Source: Methylophilaceae bacterium UBA7525 (GTDB lineage Bacteria > Pseudomonadota > Gammaproteobacteria > Burkholderiales > Methylophilaceae). From it: DNA of 9,352 bases. The DNA lies in contig DLMX01000089.1 in NCBI GenBank assembly GCA_002479405.1, positions 5,529-14,880 on the forward strand. The letters run 5' to 3'. The translations under genes and the position numbers were made by a program. Positions 1 through 6,000 of this stretch are shown here, in pieces. Each line of letters opens with the position of its first letter. The stretch's first letter is position 1. The notes under the pieces are model-generated. The model had not been told where the DNA came from, made no database searches, and worked only from the letters and a program-made list of their open reading frames with translations.

Positions 1-323
1 ATGATGTCGATCGGCAGACCGTGGCAATCCCAGCCCGGCACATAGGGTGCGTCAAAGCCGGACAGCGTCTTGGACTTGATGATGATGTCCTTCAGTATCT
101 TGTTGACCGCATGGCCGATGTGGATGTCACCGTTGGCATAGGGCGGACCGTCGTGCAGCACGAATTTGGGTGCGCCCTTGCGCGCTATACGAATGCGTTC
201 ATACAGCTTCTTCTGTTGCCATGCCTTCAGCCATTGCGGCTCACGCTTGGCCAGGTCTCCACGCATAGGAAAAGCGGTTTCAGGTAGGTTCAGTTGGTAT
301 TTGGCGTTTTTTTCGTCAGTCAT
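1..323 (-). CDS. ileS: Isoleucyl-tRNA synthetase, N-terminal fragment (gene continues past the left edge)
   Basis: Class I aminoacyl-tRNA synthetase that charges tRNA-Ile with isoleucine in the cytoplasm. Only the first 107 codons are present; the family is usually about 930 residues long. The reading frame begins MTDEKNAKYQLNLPETAFPM and then shows the start of the Rossmann catalytic domain. The class I 'HIGH' signature appears as GPPYANGDIHIGHA around residues 49-62, and PGWDCHGLPID, also typical of IleRS, lies close to the truncated end. The ATG overlaps the ribF stop codon in an ATGA tetranucleotide. I see no clear Shine-Dalgarno sequence in the last ribF codons, so initiation probably depends on translational coupling to ribF. 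There is no room for a separate promoter between the two genes. Identification is certain; the rest of the gene is outside the window. Confidence 0.96.
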   Translation of the reverse strand, partial: MTDEKNAKYQLNLPETAFPMRGDLAKREPQWLKAWQQKKLYERIRIARKGAPKFVLHDGPPYANGDIHIGHAVNKILKDIIIKSKTLSGFDAPYVPGWDCHGLPIDI

Positions 324-1237
324 GTGGCGTACTTAAAATATTCGCGCGCTTTTTGCGCGTCGCTGGCTATCCAGGTTTTCAGGGTTTCAATATCGGCAAA
401 CTTCATTTCGTCACGGATCTTGTGCAGAAAATGCACACGTACATGCTTGCCATAAATATCCTGTTGAAAATCAAACAGGTGTACTTCCAGTGTAGGCTTG
501 CCGCCTTGTTTTACGGTGGGACGCACACCGAGGCTGGCAACGCCGGGCAGAGGCAACTCCGCCAAACCTTCCAATTTTACCGCATAGACCCCGAAAAGCG
601 GCGGCCTATCGTGCAACATATGGATATTTGCCGTCGGATAGCCCCAGGTTCGGCCCACTTTGTCGCCATGCACGACCTTGCCGCTAATCGTGTAAGGGCG
701 CCCCAGCAGTTTTTCCGCATGCGCCAGATCGCCTTGGGCCAAAGCCTCGCGCACCGCCGTACTGGAAACGCGACGCTGATCCAGCATGACATCCGGTAGA
801 CTGATGATCTGGAAGCCCGCACTGACAAAATCCGCTTGCGCACCGCGCCGGCCTGCACCGAAACGGAAATCCTCCCCGACCAGTACCGCCTTGACGTTCA
901 TCGCCTGGCGCAGAATCCTCTGCATGAAATCCTCGGCGCTGACCTCGGCGAAACGCCGGTTGAAATGGCATACATAGGCATACTCGACCCCCGCCTCGGC
1001 AAACAATTCGAGTTTCTCGCGCAGGGAACTCAATCGTGTCGGCGCATTGCCCGGCGTGAAGAATTCACGCGGATGCGGCTCAAACGTCATCACCGCCGCT
1101 TTCAGCCCCTGGCTTTGTGCGGTTCCAATAAGTTTGGCCATCATGGCCTGATGCCCGAGATGCATGCCGTCAAAATTGCCGATTGCAAGCGCCAGAGGGC
1201 AGCCGTCAGCCTGGTGAAAATGGCGGAATATACGCAT
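320..1237 (-). CDS. ribF: Bifunctional riboflavin kinase / FMN adenylyltransferase (FAD synthetase)
   Basis: Converts riboflavin to FMN and then FMN to FAD with ATP, in the cytoplasm. At 305 residues it is a normal full-length bacterial RibF. The N-terminal adenylyltransferase half (about residues 14-170) shows the nucleotidyltransferase signature GNFDGMHLGHQ (20-30), TFEPHPREFF (51-60), VGEDFRFGAGRRG (120-132) and VSSTAVREAL (157-166). The C-terminal riboflavin kinase half (about 180-303) shows the GRTWGYPTANI segment (195-205) with the PTAN motif, GVYAV (216-220), and PTLEVHLFDF (248-257), whose glutamate E251 matches the conserved acidic residue of the kinase. The gene starts 1 nt after the murJ stop and its TGA overlaps the ileS ATG, so it is the middle gene of a murJ-ribF-ileS operon. 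It has no recognisable promoter of its own. Confidence 0.97.
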   Translation of the reverse strand: MRIFRHFHQADGCPLALAIGNFDGMHLGHQAMMAKLIGTAQSQGLKAAVMTFEPHPREFFTPGNAPTRLSSLREKLELFAEAGVEYAYVCHFNRRFAEVSAEDFMQRILRQAMNVKAVLVGEDFRFGAGRRGAQADFVSAGFQIISLPDVMLDQRRVSSTAVREALAQGDLAHAEKLLGRPYTISGKVVHGDKVGRTWGYPTANIHMLHDRPPLFGVYAVKLEGLAELPLPGVASLGVRPTVKQGGKPTLEVHLFDFQQDIYGKHVRVHFLHKIRDEMKFADIETLKTWIASDAQKAREYFKYAT

Positions 1238-1238
1238 A

Positions 1239-2783
1239 TCAGATCTGTGTGCGGCGCATGAAGTCTTTCAGGCGGATACCCATCAACCACAAGCTTAGGA
1301 AATAGACAGCAACACCGAGCACCACCAGGCCCAGCAAATATCCGGATTTATGAACGAATGAATAATCCAGCCAGGCCGCATCAGCGCCGCTGGCGAAATA
1401 AAGCGCAGCCGACATCGCCAGCAGGGCCAGCAACAGTTTGCTCATGAACATCAGCCAGCCGGCTTGCGGCTTATAAACATCGGCCTTGCGCAGGTGATAA
1501 TAAAGCAGTCCTGCATTGATACAGGCACCCAAACCGATGGCCAGCGCCAGACCGGCATGCTGAAGGCCCAGACCGAATACGAACAGCAGATTCATGAACT
1601 GTGTCGCCACCAGCGTGAACACCGCGATTTTTACCGGCGTCTTGATGTTCTGCCGCGAGTAGAAGGCCGGCGCCAATACCTTGACCAGAATCAACCCAAG
1701 CAGGCCCAGGCTGTAGGCAATCAGGGCCTGTCGAGTCATCCAGACATCATGGTCGGTAAAAGCGCCGTAATGGAACAGACTGGCGATCAACGGGACAGAC
1801 AACACCGCCAGCGCAGCAGCAGCAGGCAACGCCAGAATAAACGTCAAGCGCAGCCCCCAATCCAGCAATTGTGAGTACTCGCCATCCGACTTGTCCGCGA
1901 ACGACTTCGACAGGCTGGGCAGCAAAATGGTGCCCAAAGCCACCCCCAACAGACCGGTCGGAAACTCCATCAGACGGTCGGCGTAGTAGAGCCATGAAAC
2001 ACTGCCCGCCACCAGAAAAGAGGCGAATATCGTATTGATCAACAGAGAAATCTGCGCTATCGAAACGCCAAACACTGCCGGGCCCATCAGCTTCAGAATG
2101 CGCCAGACCCCTTCATCCTGCAGATTGAGGCTGAAGCGTGGCAGCATGCCGATCCTGATCAGGAATGGAATCTGGAACAACAACTGCAGCACCCCGCCGA
2201 CAAACACCGCCCAGGCCAGCACCTTGACCGGCGGATTAAAGTCATCGGCGAACGCCATCGCGGCCACGATGAAAGCCACGTTGAGCCAAACCGGCGTAAA
2301 GGCCGGCACGGTGAATTTACCGTAAGTGTTGAGCAGGCCGCCAGCCAGAGACACCAGCGAAATAAACAGGATATAAGGGAAGATGATGCGTAGCAGATCG
2401 ACGGTCAACCCGAACTTTTCCGGGTCACTGGCGAATCCGGGTGCGCTGATATAGACGATCAGTGGAGCAGCGACGATGCCGATCAACGCCACCACGACCA
2501 ATGCCAGGCCAAGCAGTGTTGCGACATGGTTAACCAGCGACTGCGTATCCTCATGCCCGCGCTGGTTCTTGTATTCCGCCAGAATCGGCACAAAGGCCTG
2601 GGAGAATGCCCCCTCGGCGAACAGGCGCCGCAACAGATTGGGAATCTTGAAAGCGACGAAGAAAGCATCGGTATAGATACCGGCGCCAAACACCCTGGCA
2701 ATGAGCAGATCGCGCACAAAGCCCAATATGCGCGATAAAAATGTCATACTGCCGACCGCAGCGAGCGCTTTCAGCAGATTCAT
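1239..2783 (-). CDS. murJ: Lipid II flippase MurJ (MviN)
   Basis: Polytopic inner-membrane protein of the MOP exporter superfamily that flips the peptidoglycan precursor lipid II to the periplasmic face. The product is 514 residues, close to the E. coli protein, and is hydrophobic throughout with about 14 membrane segments. The opening MNLLKALAAVGSMTFLSRIL is characteristic. Residues reported as important in E. coli MurJ are present at the same numbers: R18, R24 and D25, D39, R52 and R53, and the trio D269, R270, E273 in SWLYYADRLMEFP. This colinearity also supports the chosen ATG. It is the first gene of the murJ-ribF-ileS operon and is divergent from rpsT across 211 bp. Upstream of its ATG I see TAAAAT-like boxes (2845-2850 and 2829-2834 on the minus strand) but no matching -35 element, so its promoter is not assigned. 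The ribosome binding site is weak. Confidence 0.97.
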   Translation of the reverse strand: MNLLKALAAVGSMTFLSRILGFVRDLLIARVFGAGIYTDAFFVAFKIPNLLRRLFAEGAFSQAFVPILAEYKNQRGHEDTQSLVNHVATLLGLALVVVALIGIVAAPLIVYISAPGFASDPEKFGLTVDLLRIIFPYILFISLVSLAGGLLNTYGKFTVPAFTPVWLNVAFIVAAMAFADDFNPPVKVLAWAVFVGGVLQLLFQIPFLIRIGMLPRFSLNLQDEGVWRILKLMGPAVFGVSIAQISLLINTIFASFLVAGSVSWLYYADRLMEFPTGLLGVALGTILLPSLSKSFADKSDGEYSQLLDWGLRLTFILALPAAAALAVLSVPLIASLFHYGAFTDHDVWMTRQALIAYSLGLLGLILVKVLAPAFYSRQNIKTPVKIAVFTLVATQFMNLLFVFGLGLQHAGLALAIGLGACINAGLLYYHLRKADVYKPQAGWLMFMSKLLLALLAMSAALYFASGADAAWLDYSFVHKSGYLLGLVVLGVAVYFLSLWLMGIRLKDFMRRTQI

Positions 2784-2881
2784 ACGGCCGTTATCTTCAA
2801 GAAATGCATTGAGGCTTGATTCAATTGAATTTTAAGAATGCGGGATTTTAGCATGCCCGTCTGCTCGCCCTCTATTTCGCC

Positions 2882-2910
2882 TTGCAATCCGTAATAAAAA
2901 AAGATAAGAT
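2882..2910 (+). promoter_or_regulatory. Probable sigma70-type promoter of rpsT
   Basis: TTGCAA at 2882-2887 is a 4/6 match to the -35 consensus. It is separated by exactly 17 bp from TAAGAT at 2905-2910, a 4/6 match to the -10 consensus. The spacer is A-rich. Transcription would begin near 2917, giving a leader of about 78 nt before the rpsT ATG. This is assigned by eye; the spacing and position are good but neither box is perfect. Confidence 0.55.
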
Positions 2911-2933
2911 GCACGGCTTCGTATTTTGATACC

Positions 2934-2979
2934 CCAGTTAGCGCTGAATATTCAGTCAACTGGTCACTGAATTAACTGG
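2934..2979 (+). promoter_or_regulatory. Foldable 5' leader of rpsT (candidate translational control structure)
   Basis: Within the predicted rpsT leader, CCAGTTA (2934-2940) is perfectly complementary to TAACTGG (2973-2979). ATTCAGT (2950-2956) is perfectly complementary to ACTGAAT (2966-2972). Together these form a two-part stem of 7+7 bp with a 9-nt loop and a 9-nt bulge on the 5' side. A competing fold exists, because CTGAATATTCAG (2944-2955) is itself a palindrome and CCAGTT (2934-2939) can also pair with AACTGG (2958-2963). The structure ends 5 nt before the AGGA of the ribosome binding site. S20 synthesis is known to be autoregulated in E. coli, so a regulatory role is plausible, but that is inference. 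Confidence 0.35.
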
Positions 2980-2984
2980 AAACT

Positions 2985-2988
2985 AGGA
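2985..2988 (+). promoter_or_regulatory. Ribosome binding site of rpsT
   Basis: AGGA lies 6 nt before the ATG at 2995. It sits just 3' of the potential leader hairpin ending at 2979, so folding could affect its accessibility. Confidence 0.6.
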
Positions 2989-2994
2989 ACAATT

Positions 2995-3258
2995 ATGGCA
3001 AATACCGCACAAGCAAGAAAACGTGCCCGTCAAGCAGTAGCAGTAAATGCGCACAACTCAAGCCTGCGCTCTACACTACGCACAGCGATCAAGAAGGTCG
3101 TGAAGGCAGTTGAAGCTGGCGATAAAGCAGCTGCAACCGCAGCATTTGCTGCCAATGTCAGCGTCATCGACCGTATCGCTGACAAGAAGATCATTCACAA
3201 GAACAAGGCCGCTCGTCACAAGAGCCGCCTGAGCGCTGCCATCAAGGCAATGGCTTAA
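2995..3258 (+). CDS. rpsT: Small ribosomal subunit protein S20
   Basis: Primary 16S rRNA-binding protein of the 30S subunit. The 87-residue product matches the usual S20 length (86-90). It shows the typical basic, alanine- and lysine-rich helical composition, the opening MANTAQARKRARQAVAVNAH, the central RTAIKKVVKAVEAGDKAAA segment, and the C-terminal IIHKNKAARHKSRLSAAIKA, all diagnostic of bS20. It is a single-gene transcription unit on the plus strand, divergent from murJ. It has its own promoter (2882-2910), an AGGA ribosome binding site 6 nt before the ATG, and a strong terminator 30 bp after the stop. Start and identity are unambiguous. Confidence 0.98.
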   Translation: MANTAQARKRARQAVAVNAHNSSLRSTLRTAIKKVVKAVEAGDKAAATAAFAANVSVIDRIADKKIIHKNKAARHKSRLSAAIKAMA

Positions 3259-3287
3259 GCCAACTAGCTCAAGTAACAAAAAAGACA

Positions 3288-3328
3288 GTAATAAAAAAGC
3301 CGAACATCATGTTCGGCTTTTTTATTAC
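3288..3328. terminator. Bidirectional intrinsic terminator between rpsT and the M48 protease gene
   Basis: A perfect inverted repeat has two 20-bp arms (3288-3307 and 3309-3328) around a single central base at 3308. The G+C-rich part of the stem is GCCGAAC / GTTCGGC. It is flanked by six A on the left (3293-3298) and six T on the right (3318-3323), so an RNA hairpin followed by a U-tract forms on either strand. It lies 30 bp after the rpsT stop and 68 bp after the stop of the convergent minus-strand M48 gene, so it probably terminates both. Confidence 0.93.
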
Positions 3329-3395
3329 CTGCAATTGCCATTACCCACTGCGGACAAACCTGCACCCTTTCAACCACAAGTCATCCCTGATCCGT

Positions 3396-4499
3396 TCAAT
3401 CGCTCTGCTTTGCACTTTTCAACTCCGGCCTCAATGACTGTCCATTCTCGATTTTCTGCTGTATCTCGATAACCGCATTCTCAATCGCAACAAAACGCTC
3501 TGGAGTCGTCGGATGTGAAGACTTCATGGTGATTGCCTTGGAGTTTGTCGTTGCCATCCTGCGCCAGAAATTGGGGGCATCACCAATTGGATATTCTGCT
3601 TTCGCCATGAAATAAAGGCCGACATAATCCGCCTCCTGCTCGAATTCGACAGAGTAGACGCTTGCACCGGCATTTGAGCCGATCTTGCTGAAATCGCCAC
3701 CGGTATTGACACCGCCAGCCGCTGCGGCCACATCCAGCACCAAGCCCAACAAACCGCCAACCATGGCATTCTTCTGCTTGGCATCGACATGCCTCATGGC
3801 GTTATGCGCCAGTTCATGGCTGACCACGAGCGCCACTTCCTCATCACTACGGAAGAAATCCATCATGCCCTTGTAGATCACGATATTCTTGCCGTCGGCA
3901 TAGGCATTCTTCACATCGTCAGGCGACAGGTGTACGCGAAAGTCGCAAGCCTGACTATGAATGATGGAAAACTTGCGTTCTTCCGAGCCACGCCGCACGA
4001 CCAGTTCAACCGGCACCCCGGCCTTGCCTTGCACCGACAGGTTCTCCAGCACCTTGACGGAAGCGTCCTTGCCGGCCGGGGCTTCCCAGCCATTGATCGA
4101 GACCAGGGTATCGCCTTCCGCCAGTCCAGCCGCCGCTGCTGGAGAACCAGCCGCAACGGAAGAAACGCTGACAGCCGAACTCAACCCGAATTTCGATTCA
4201 ACGACATCACGCCATTCCTTGCCGAAATTTTCATTGTTCCACACCGTAAACCCGTAATAGGGCCCGACCTGATCGGCACACAAGTCAGCCCCGTTCACCA
4301 CAATTCTGGATGCAACATTCTGCAAGCGCCGGTAAGCCTGGATATATTCCTCGATCACCATTTCACGCTGCTTCCGGGTTTCCGCCTTGGCGCTATCCGA
4401 ATCTACGGAAGGCATGCGCGTTTGAGGTGAAGCACAGCCGGTTAACACCATCATCAAAATGATAATCACGCAGCTTAGGGGTGGAAATTCAAGATACAT
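3396..4499 (-). CDS. Periplasmic lipoprotein metalloprotease, family M48, with PDZ domain
   Basis: Predicted zinc metalloprotease anchored by lipid in the envelope. From the start chosen here (367 residues), a hydrophobic segment leads to the lipobox LTGC with lipidated Cys22. A PDZ-like domain lies at about 105-178 (AAGSPAAAAGLAEGDTLVSI is its core). The M48 peptidase domain follows at about 195-345. It has zinc-binding HELAH (H228, E229, H232), the downstream EQEAD with third ligand E287 and D291, and SHPTTPER (328-335), a conserved M48 motif. The frame is open up to an ATG at 4589, but AAGGAAA lies 6 nt before the ATG at 4499 and the signal peptide fits that start. Oddly, the n-region MYLEFPPLSC has no Lys or Arg. 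The gene is the last one transcribed before the bidirectional terminator, 107 bp after the third pseudopilin. Its substrate is unknown; related M48 lipoproteins act in envelope quality control. Confidence 0.88.
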   Translation of the reverse strand: MYLEFPPLSCVIIILMMVLTGCASPQTRMPSVDSDSAKAETRKQREMVIEEYIQAYRRLQNVASRIVVNGADLCADQVGPYYGFTVWNNENFGKEWRDVVESKFGLSSAVSVSSVAAGSPAAAAGLAEGDTLVSINGWEAPAGKDASVKVLENLSVQGKAGVPVELVVRRGSEERKFSIIHSQACDFRVHLSPDDVKNAYADGKNIVIYKGMMDFFRSDEEVALVVSHELAHNAMRHVDAKQKNAMVGGLLGLVLDVAAAAGGVNTGGDFSKIGSNAGASVYSVEFEQEADYVGLYFMAKAEYPIGDAPNFWRRMATTNSKAITMKSSHPTTPERFVAIENAVIEIQQKIENGQSLRPELKSAKQSD

Positions 4500-4505
4500 A
4501 TATTG

Positions 4506-4512
4506 TTTCCTT
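4506..4512 (-). promoter_or_regulatory. Ribosome binding site that sets the M48 lipoprotein start
   Basis: On the minus strand AAGGAAA ends 6 nt before the ATG at 4499. It favours this start over upstream in-frame ATGs (4589, 4565 and 4553), which would bury the signal peptide behind a long polar extension. Confidence 0.65.
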
Positions 4513-4552
4513 ATTATTGAATCTGATTGTTGGCAAGTGAATATCTGCAACA

Positions 4553-4571
4553 TTTGCCACCGCATGGCAAA
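4553..4571 (-). other. Small inverted repeat in the gap before the M48 gene
   Basis: The 107-bp gap between the third pseudopilin and the M48 gene contains a perfect 7-bp stem, TTTGCCA / TGGCAAA, with a 5-nt loop (minus strand reading). No T-tract follows on either strand, so it is not a convincing terminator. It could be an RNA processing or stabilising hairpin or an operator-like palindrome. It may also be chance. Confidence 0.3.
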
Positions 4572-4606
4572 GCCCGGGATATAAGACATGCAGACAGAGC
4601 ATTACG

Positions 4607-5107
4607 TCACTTGCGACTTTGCCGCTCAAGTATTTCATCCATGGGCAAATAAACAAAAATCCATTCTTCGTAAAGATCCTTGTTTTCAAACATTTTGTCC
4701 GCCTCACGAAAATTTGCCACCTTTTGCGGCTTACCGCCTGCGAGACTGTATACGCCCATGACCCCACCACTCGGAGCCTCGAGTATTCCCCAATTTCGCA
4801 TGCCAGTGAAAGGGTCGGCGTATATCTGTCGCAAGTAGCGTTGCGGCATTGGGAAGCGATTATCATGCAATAAAGTCTGCAAATCGGGAGGATATTGCTT
4901 GATGACTCCAGGCGTACGGTTGTAATAATTGCCGATTGCTTCACGGAACTTGTTTCCGATTCTCAGCAACTCCTGTTCATTATCTCGCTTACGCACGGAA
5001 CTCCACATAGTGCCTGCACCAGCCAGTGACATACCGATAAACACAACCGCAATCAAAAGTCCAAGATATGTGAAACCACCAAAAAATTTCCGGCCTGCTC
5101 TCACCAT
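4607..5107 (-). CDS. GspG-like pseudopilin lacking Glu at mature position 5
   Basis: Predicted pseudopilin of the type II secretion / type IV pilus superfamily, 166 residues. A basic leader MVRAGRKFFGG precedes a cleavage site giving mature FTYLGLLIAVVF, followed by a hydrophobic stretch to about residue 32. An amphipathic helix (WSSVRKRDNEQELLRIGNKF) and a globular domain with YPPDLQTLL (72-80) and DPFTGMRNWGIL (98-109) come next, both typical of GspG-like proteins. Mature residue 5 is Gly (codon GGA, 5060-5062) where nearly all pseudopilins have Glu. The C-terminus keeps GVYSLAGG and YEEW (146-149) of its two neighbours but adds 17 residues. The ATG overlaps the previous gene by 7 nt; a GTG at 5104 giving a GTGA overlap is an alternative start. 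It is the last of three tandem pseudopilin genes. No terminator is visible after it. Confidence 0.85.
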   Translation of the reverse strand: MVRAGRKFFGGFTYLGLLIAVVFIGMSLAGAGTMWSSVRKRDNEQELLRIGNKFREAIGNYYNRTPGVIKQYPPDLQTLLHDNRFPMPQRYLRQIYADPFTGMRNWGILEAPSGGVMGVYSLAGGKPQKVANFREADKMFENKDLYEEWIFVYLPMDEILERQSRK

Positions 5108-5484
5108 TCTGCGTAACTGCTTCCATCCATTGCAATGCCCTCGGCACCGCTGAATACATCGTACACAGCCCCTTTGGTATCAATATCCGCAGGCGGAACA
5201 ACGACCCAAGTCATACTGCTTTCCGTTATCGGATCTTCCGGTATTGCTCGCAGATATTGACGGCTCACCAGATCATCAAGGTTATTTGGGTATGCACCAG
5301 TATCGCTAAAATATTTATCAATCGCGTCCCGCATAACAGCCAAGTCATGTCTCAAGATCGTCTCTTTGGATCGCTCCGAAGTCGCAAAATACCGCGGAGC
5401 CACCAAGCCAAGCAAAGTAGCCACTATTGCCATTACCACCAGCACTTCCACCAAGGTGAATCCTGTCTTACAGATTCTTTTCAT
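5101..5484 (-). CDS. GspG-like pseudopilin (major pseudopilin candidate)
   Basis: Pseudopilin of 127 residues with a canonical type III leader: MKRICKTG cut before FTLVEVLVVMAIVATLLGLV. The N-methylated Phe (+1) and Glu (+5) are both present. The mature part has the amphipathic ERSKETILRHDLAVMRDAID helix, then YPNNLDDLV and IPEDP, the standard GspG layout. It ends YDVFSGAEGIAMDGSSYAEW with Trp as the last residue. In canonical GspG this region is a calcium-binding loop; here it is a shorter, altered version. An in-frame ATG at 5493 would add three residues, but the only Shine-Dalgarno-like sequence (CGGGA) abuts that ATG and is spaced 9 nt from the one at 5484, so 5484 is preferred. It follows the first pseudopilin by 2 nt and overlaps the next. 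Its short form and canonical leader make it the likely main subunit of the pseudopilus, an inference. Confidence 0.9.
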   Translation of the reverse strand: MKRICKTGFTLVEVLVVMAIVATLLGLVAPRYFATSERSKETILRHDLAVMRDAIDKYFSDTGAYPNNLDDLVSRQYLRAIPEDPITESSMTWVVVPPADIDTKGAVYDVFSGAEGIAMDGSSYAEW

Positions 5485-5486
5485 CG

Positions 5487-5987
5487 TTACCATTCCCGGT
5501 AGGGCACACCGTTGAGTCCGACACCGCTGGACAATGAATAAACATCGTAGACGTCGTCAGCACCATCACTCCCCCTTTCGCTAATCGAGGAACGCTCCTG
5601 AAACGAGCCCAGATAGCTACGCTTACCCCAGGTCTTGTCCGGCGGGACACTCGGATCAGGATAGAATGGATCACGCGGAATACGTCGTAAAAATATGATC
5701 CGGCGATGCTTCGAGTCCTTGGAGTTTTCAACACCACTCACCAATTCCAAAAGTGAAGACGGATAACCGGATCTCTCCTTGGAGAGGGAGATTAGCCCAT
5801 CGTCAGATGCCTGTTTATAGGCATCGATAGCATCCCGTATTTGCCACAAGGCACGGCGTAACTCCTGCTCCTTGGATCGCTTTGTGGTCAACTGCATCAT
5901 CGGTGTTGCGGCAGTGGCCAGCAGGGCAAGAATCACCAGTGTCACAAGCAATTCGATCAGCGTAAACCCAGAGAATCTTCTCGACAT
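5487..5987 (-). CDS. GspG-like pseudopilin, first of three
   Basis: Pseudopilin of 166 residues. The leader is MSRRFSG, cut before FTLIELLVTLVILALLATAA, with Phe at +1 and Glu at +5. An amphipathic helix (TTKRSKEQELRRALWQIRDA) follows, then a globular domain with YPSSLLELV, IPRDPFYPD and a polar insertion of about 30 residues. The protein ends YDVYSLSSGVGLNGVPYREW, which aligns with the end of the next gene. The open frame continues upstream for 69 codons to 6194, but that part overlaps the secretin gene in another frame and has no leader-like features. ATG at 5987, 13 nt after the secretin stop, is therefore the start; a GTG at 5990 is possible. The stop is 2 nt before the next start. It was probably produced with its neighbours by tandem duplication. 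Assembly by prepilin peptidase cleavage is expected from the family. Confidence 0.9.
   Translation of the reverse strand: MSRRFSGFTLIELLVTLVILALLATAATPMMQLTTKRSKEQELRRALWQIRDAIDAYKQASDDGLISLSKERSGYPSSLLELVSGVENSKDSKHRRIIFLRRIPRDPFYPDPSVPPDKTWGKRSYLGSFQERSSISERGSDGADDVYDVYSLSSGVGLNGVPYREW
5494..5498 (-). promoter_or_regulatory. Ribosome binding site that sets the start of the GspG-like gene
   Basis: CGGGA on the minus strand touches the ATG at 5493 directly but lies 9 nt before the ATG at 5484. Only the latter is a workable spacing, which supports the shorter leader peptide MKRICKTG. Confidence 0.5.
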
Positions 5988-6000
5988 CACGAGGCGCCAA

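Noticed and set aside
21..287. Plus-strand open frame of 88 codons at the left edge
   Set aside because: Antisense to the ileS catalytic-domain coding sequence, whose reading frame is certain.
836..1261. Plus-strand open frame of 141 codons opposite ribF
   Set aside because: Antisense to the conserved adenylyltransferase half of RibF, with no motif or signal of its own.
1464..1874. Plus-strand open frame of 136 codons opposite murJ
   Set aside because: Very Gln- and Arg-rich translation, as expected from the complement of a membrane protein gene; no independent support.
2821..2880. Promoter for murJ on the minus strand
   Set aside because: TAAAAT boxes occur at 2845-2850 and 2829-2834, but no -35-like hexamer lies 16-18 bp upstream of either, so no promoter was assigned.
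3789..4430. Plus-strand open frame of 213 codons opposite the M48 protease gene
   Set aside because: It lies entirely antisense to a gene with clear catalytic motifs, has no recognisable domain and no good ribosome binding site; its length is explained by the G+C-rich codon pattern of the opposite strand.
4553..4571. Hairpin TTTGCCA/TGGCAAA as a terminator separating the M48 gene from the pseudopilins
   Set aside because: Only 7 bp with no T-tract on either strand; kept only as a low-confidence inverted repeat.
4500..4606. Separate sigma70 promoter for the M48 gene
   Set aside because: TTGCCA and TTGCAG are present on the minus strand, but no -10-like hexamer occurs at a suitable distance; AT-rich AATAAT is only 12 bp from the nearest.
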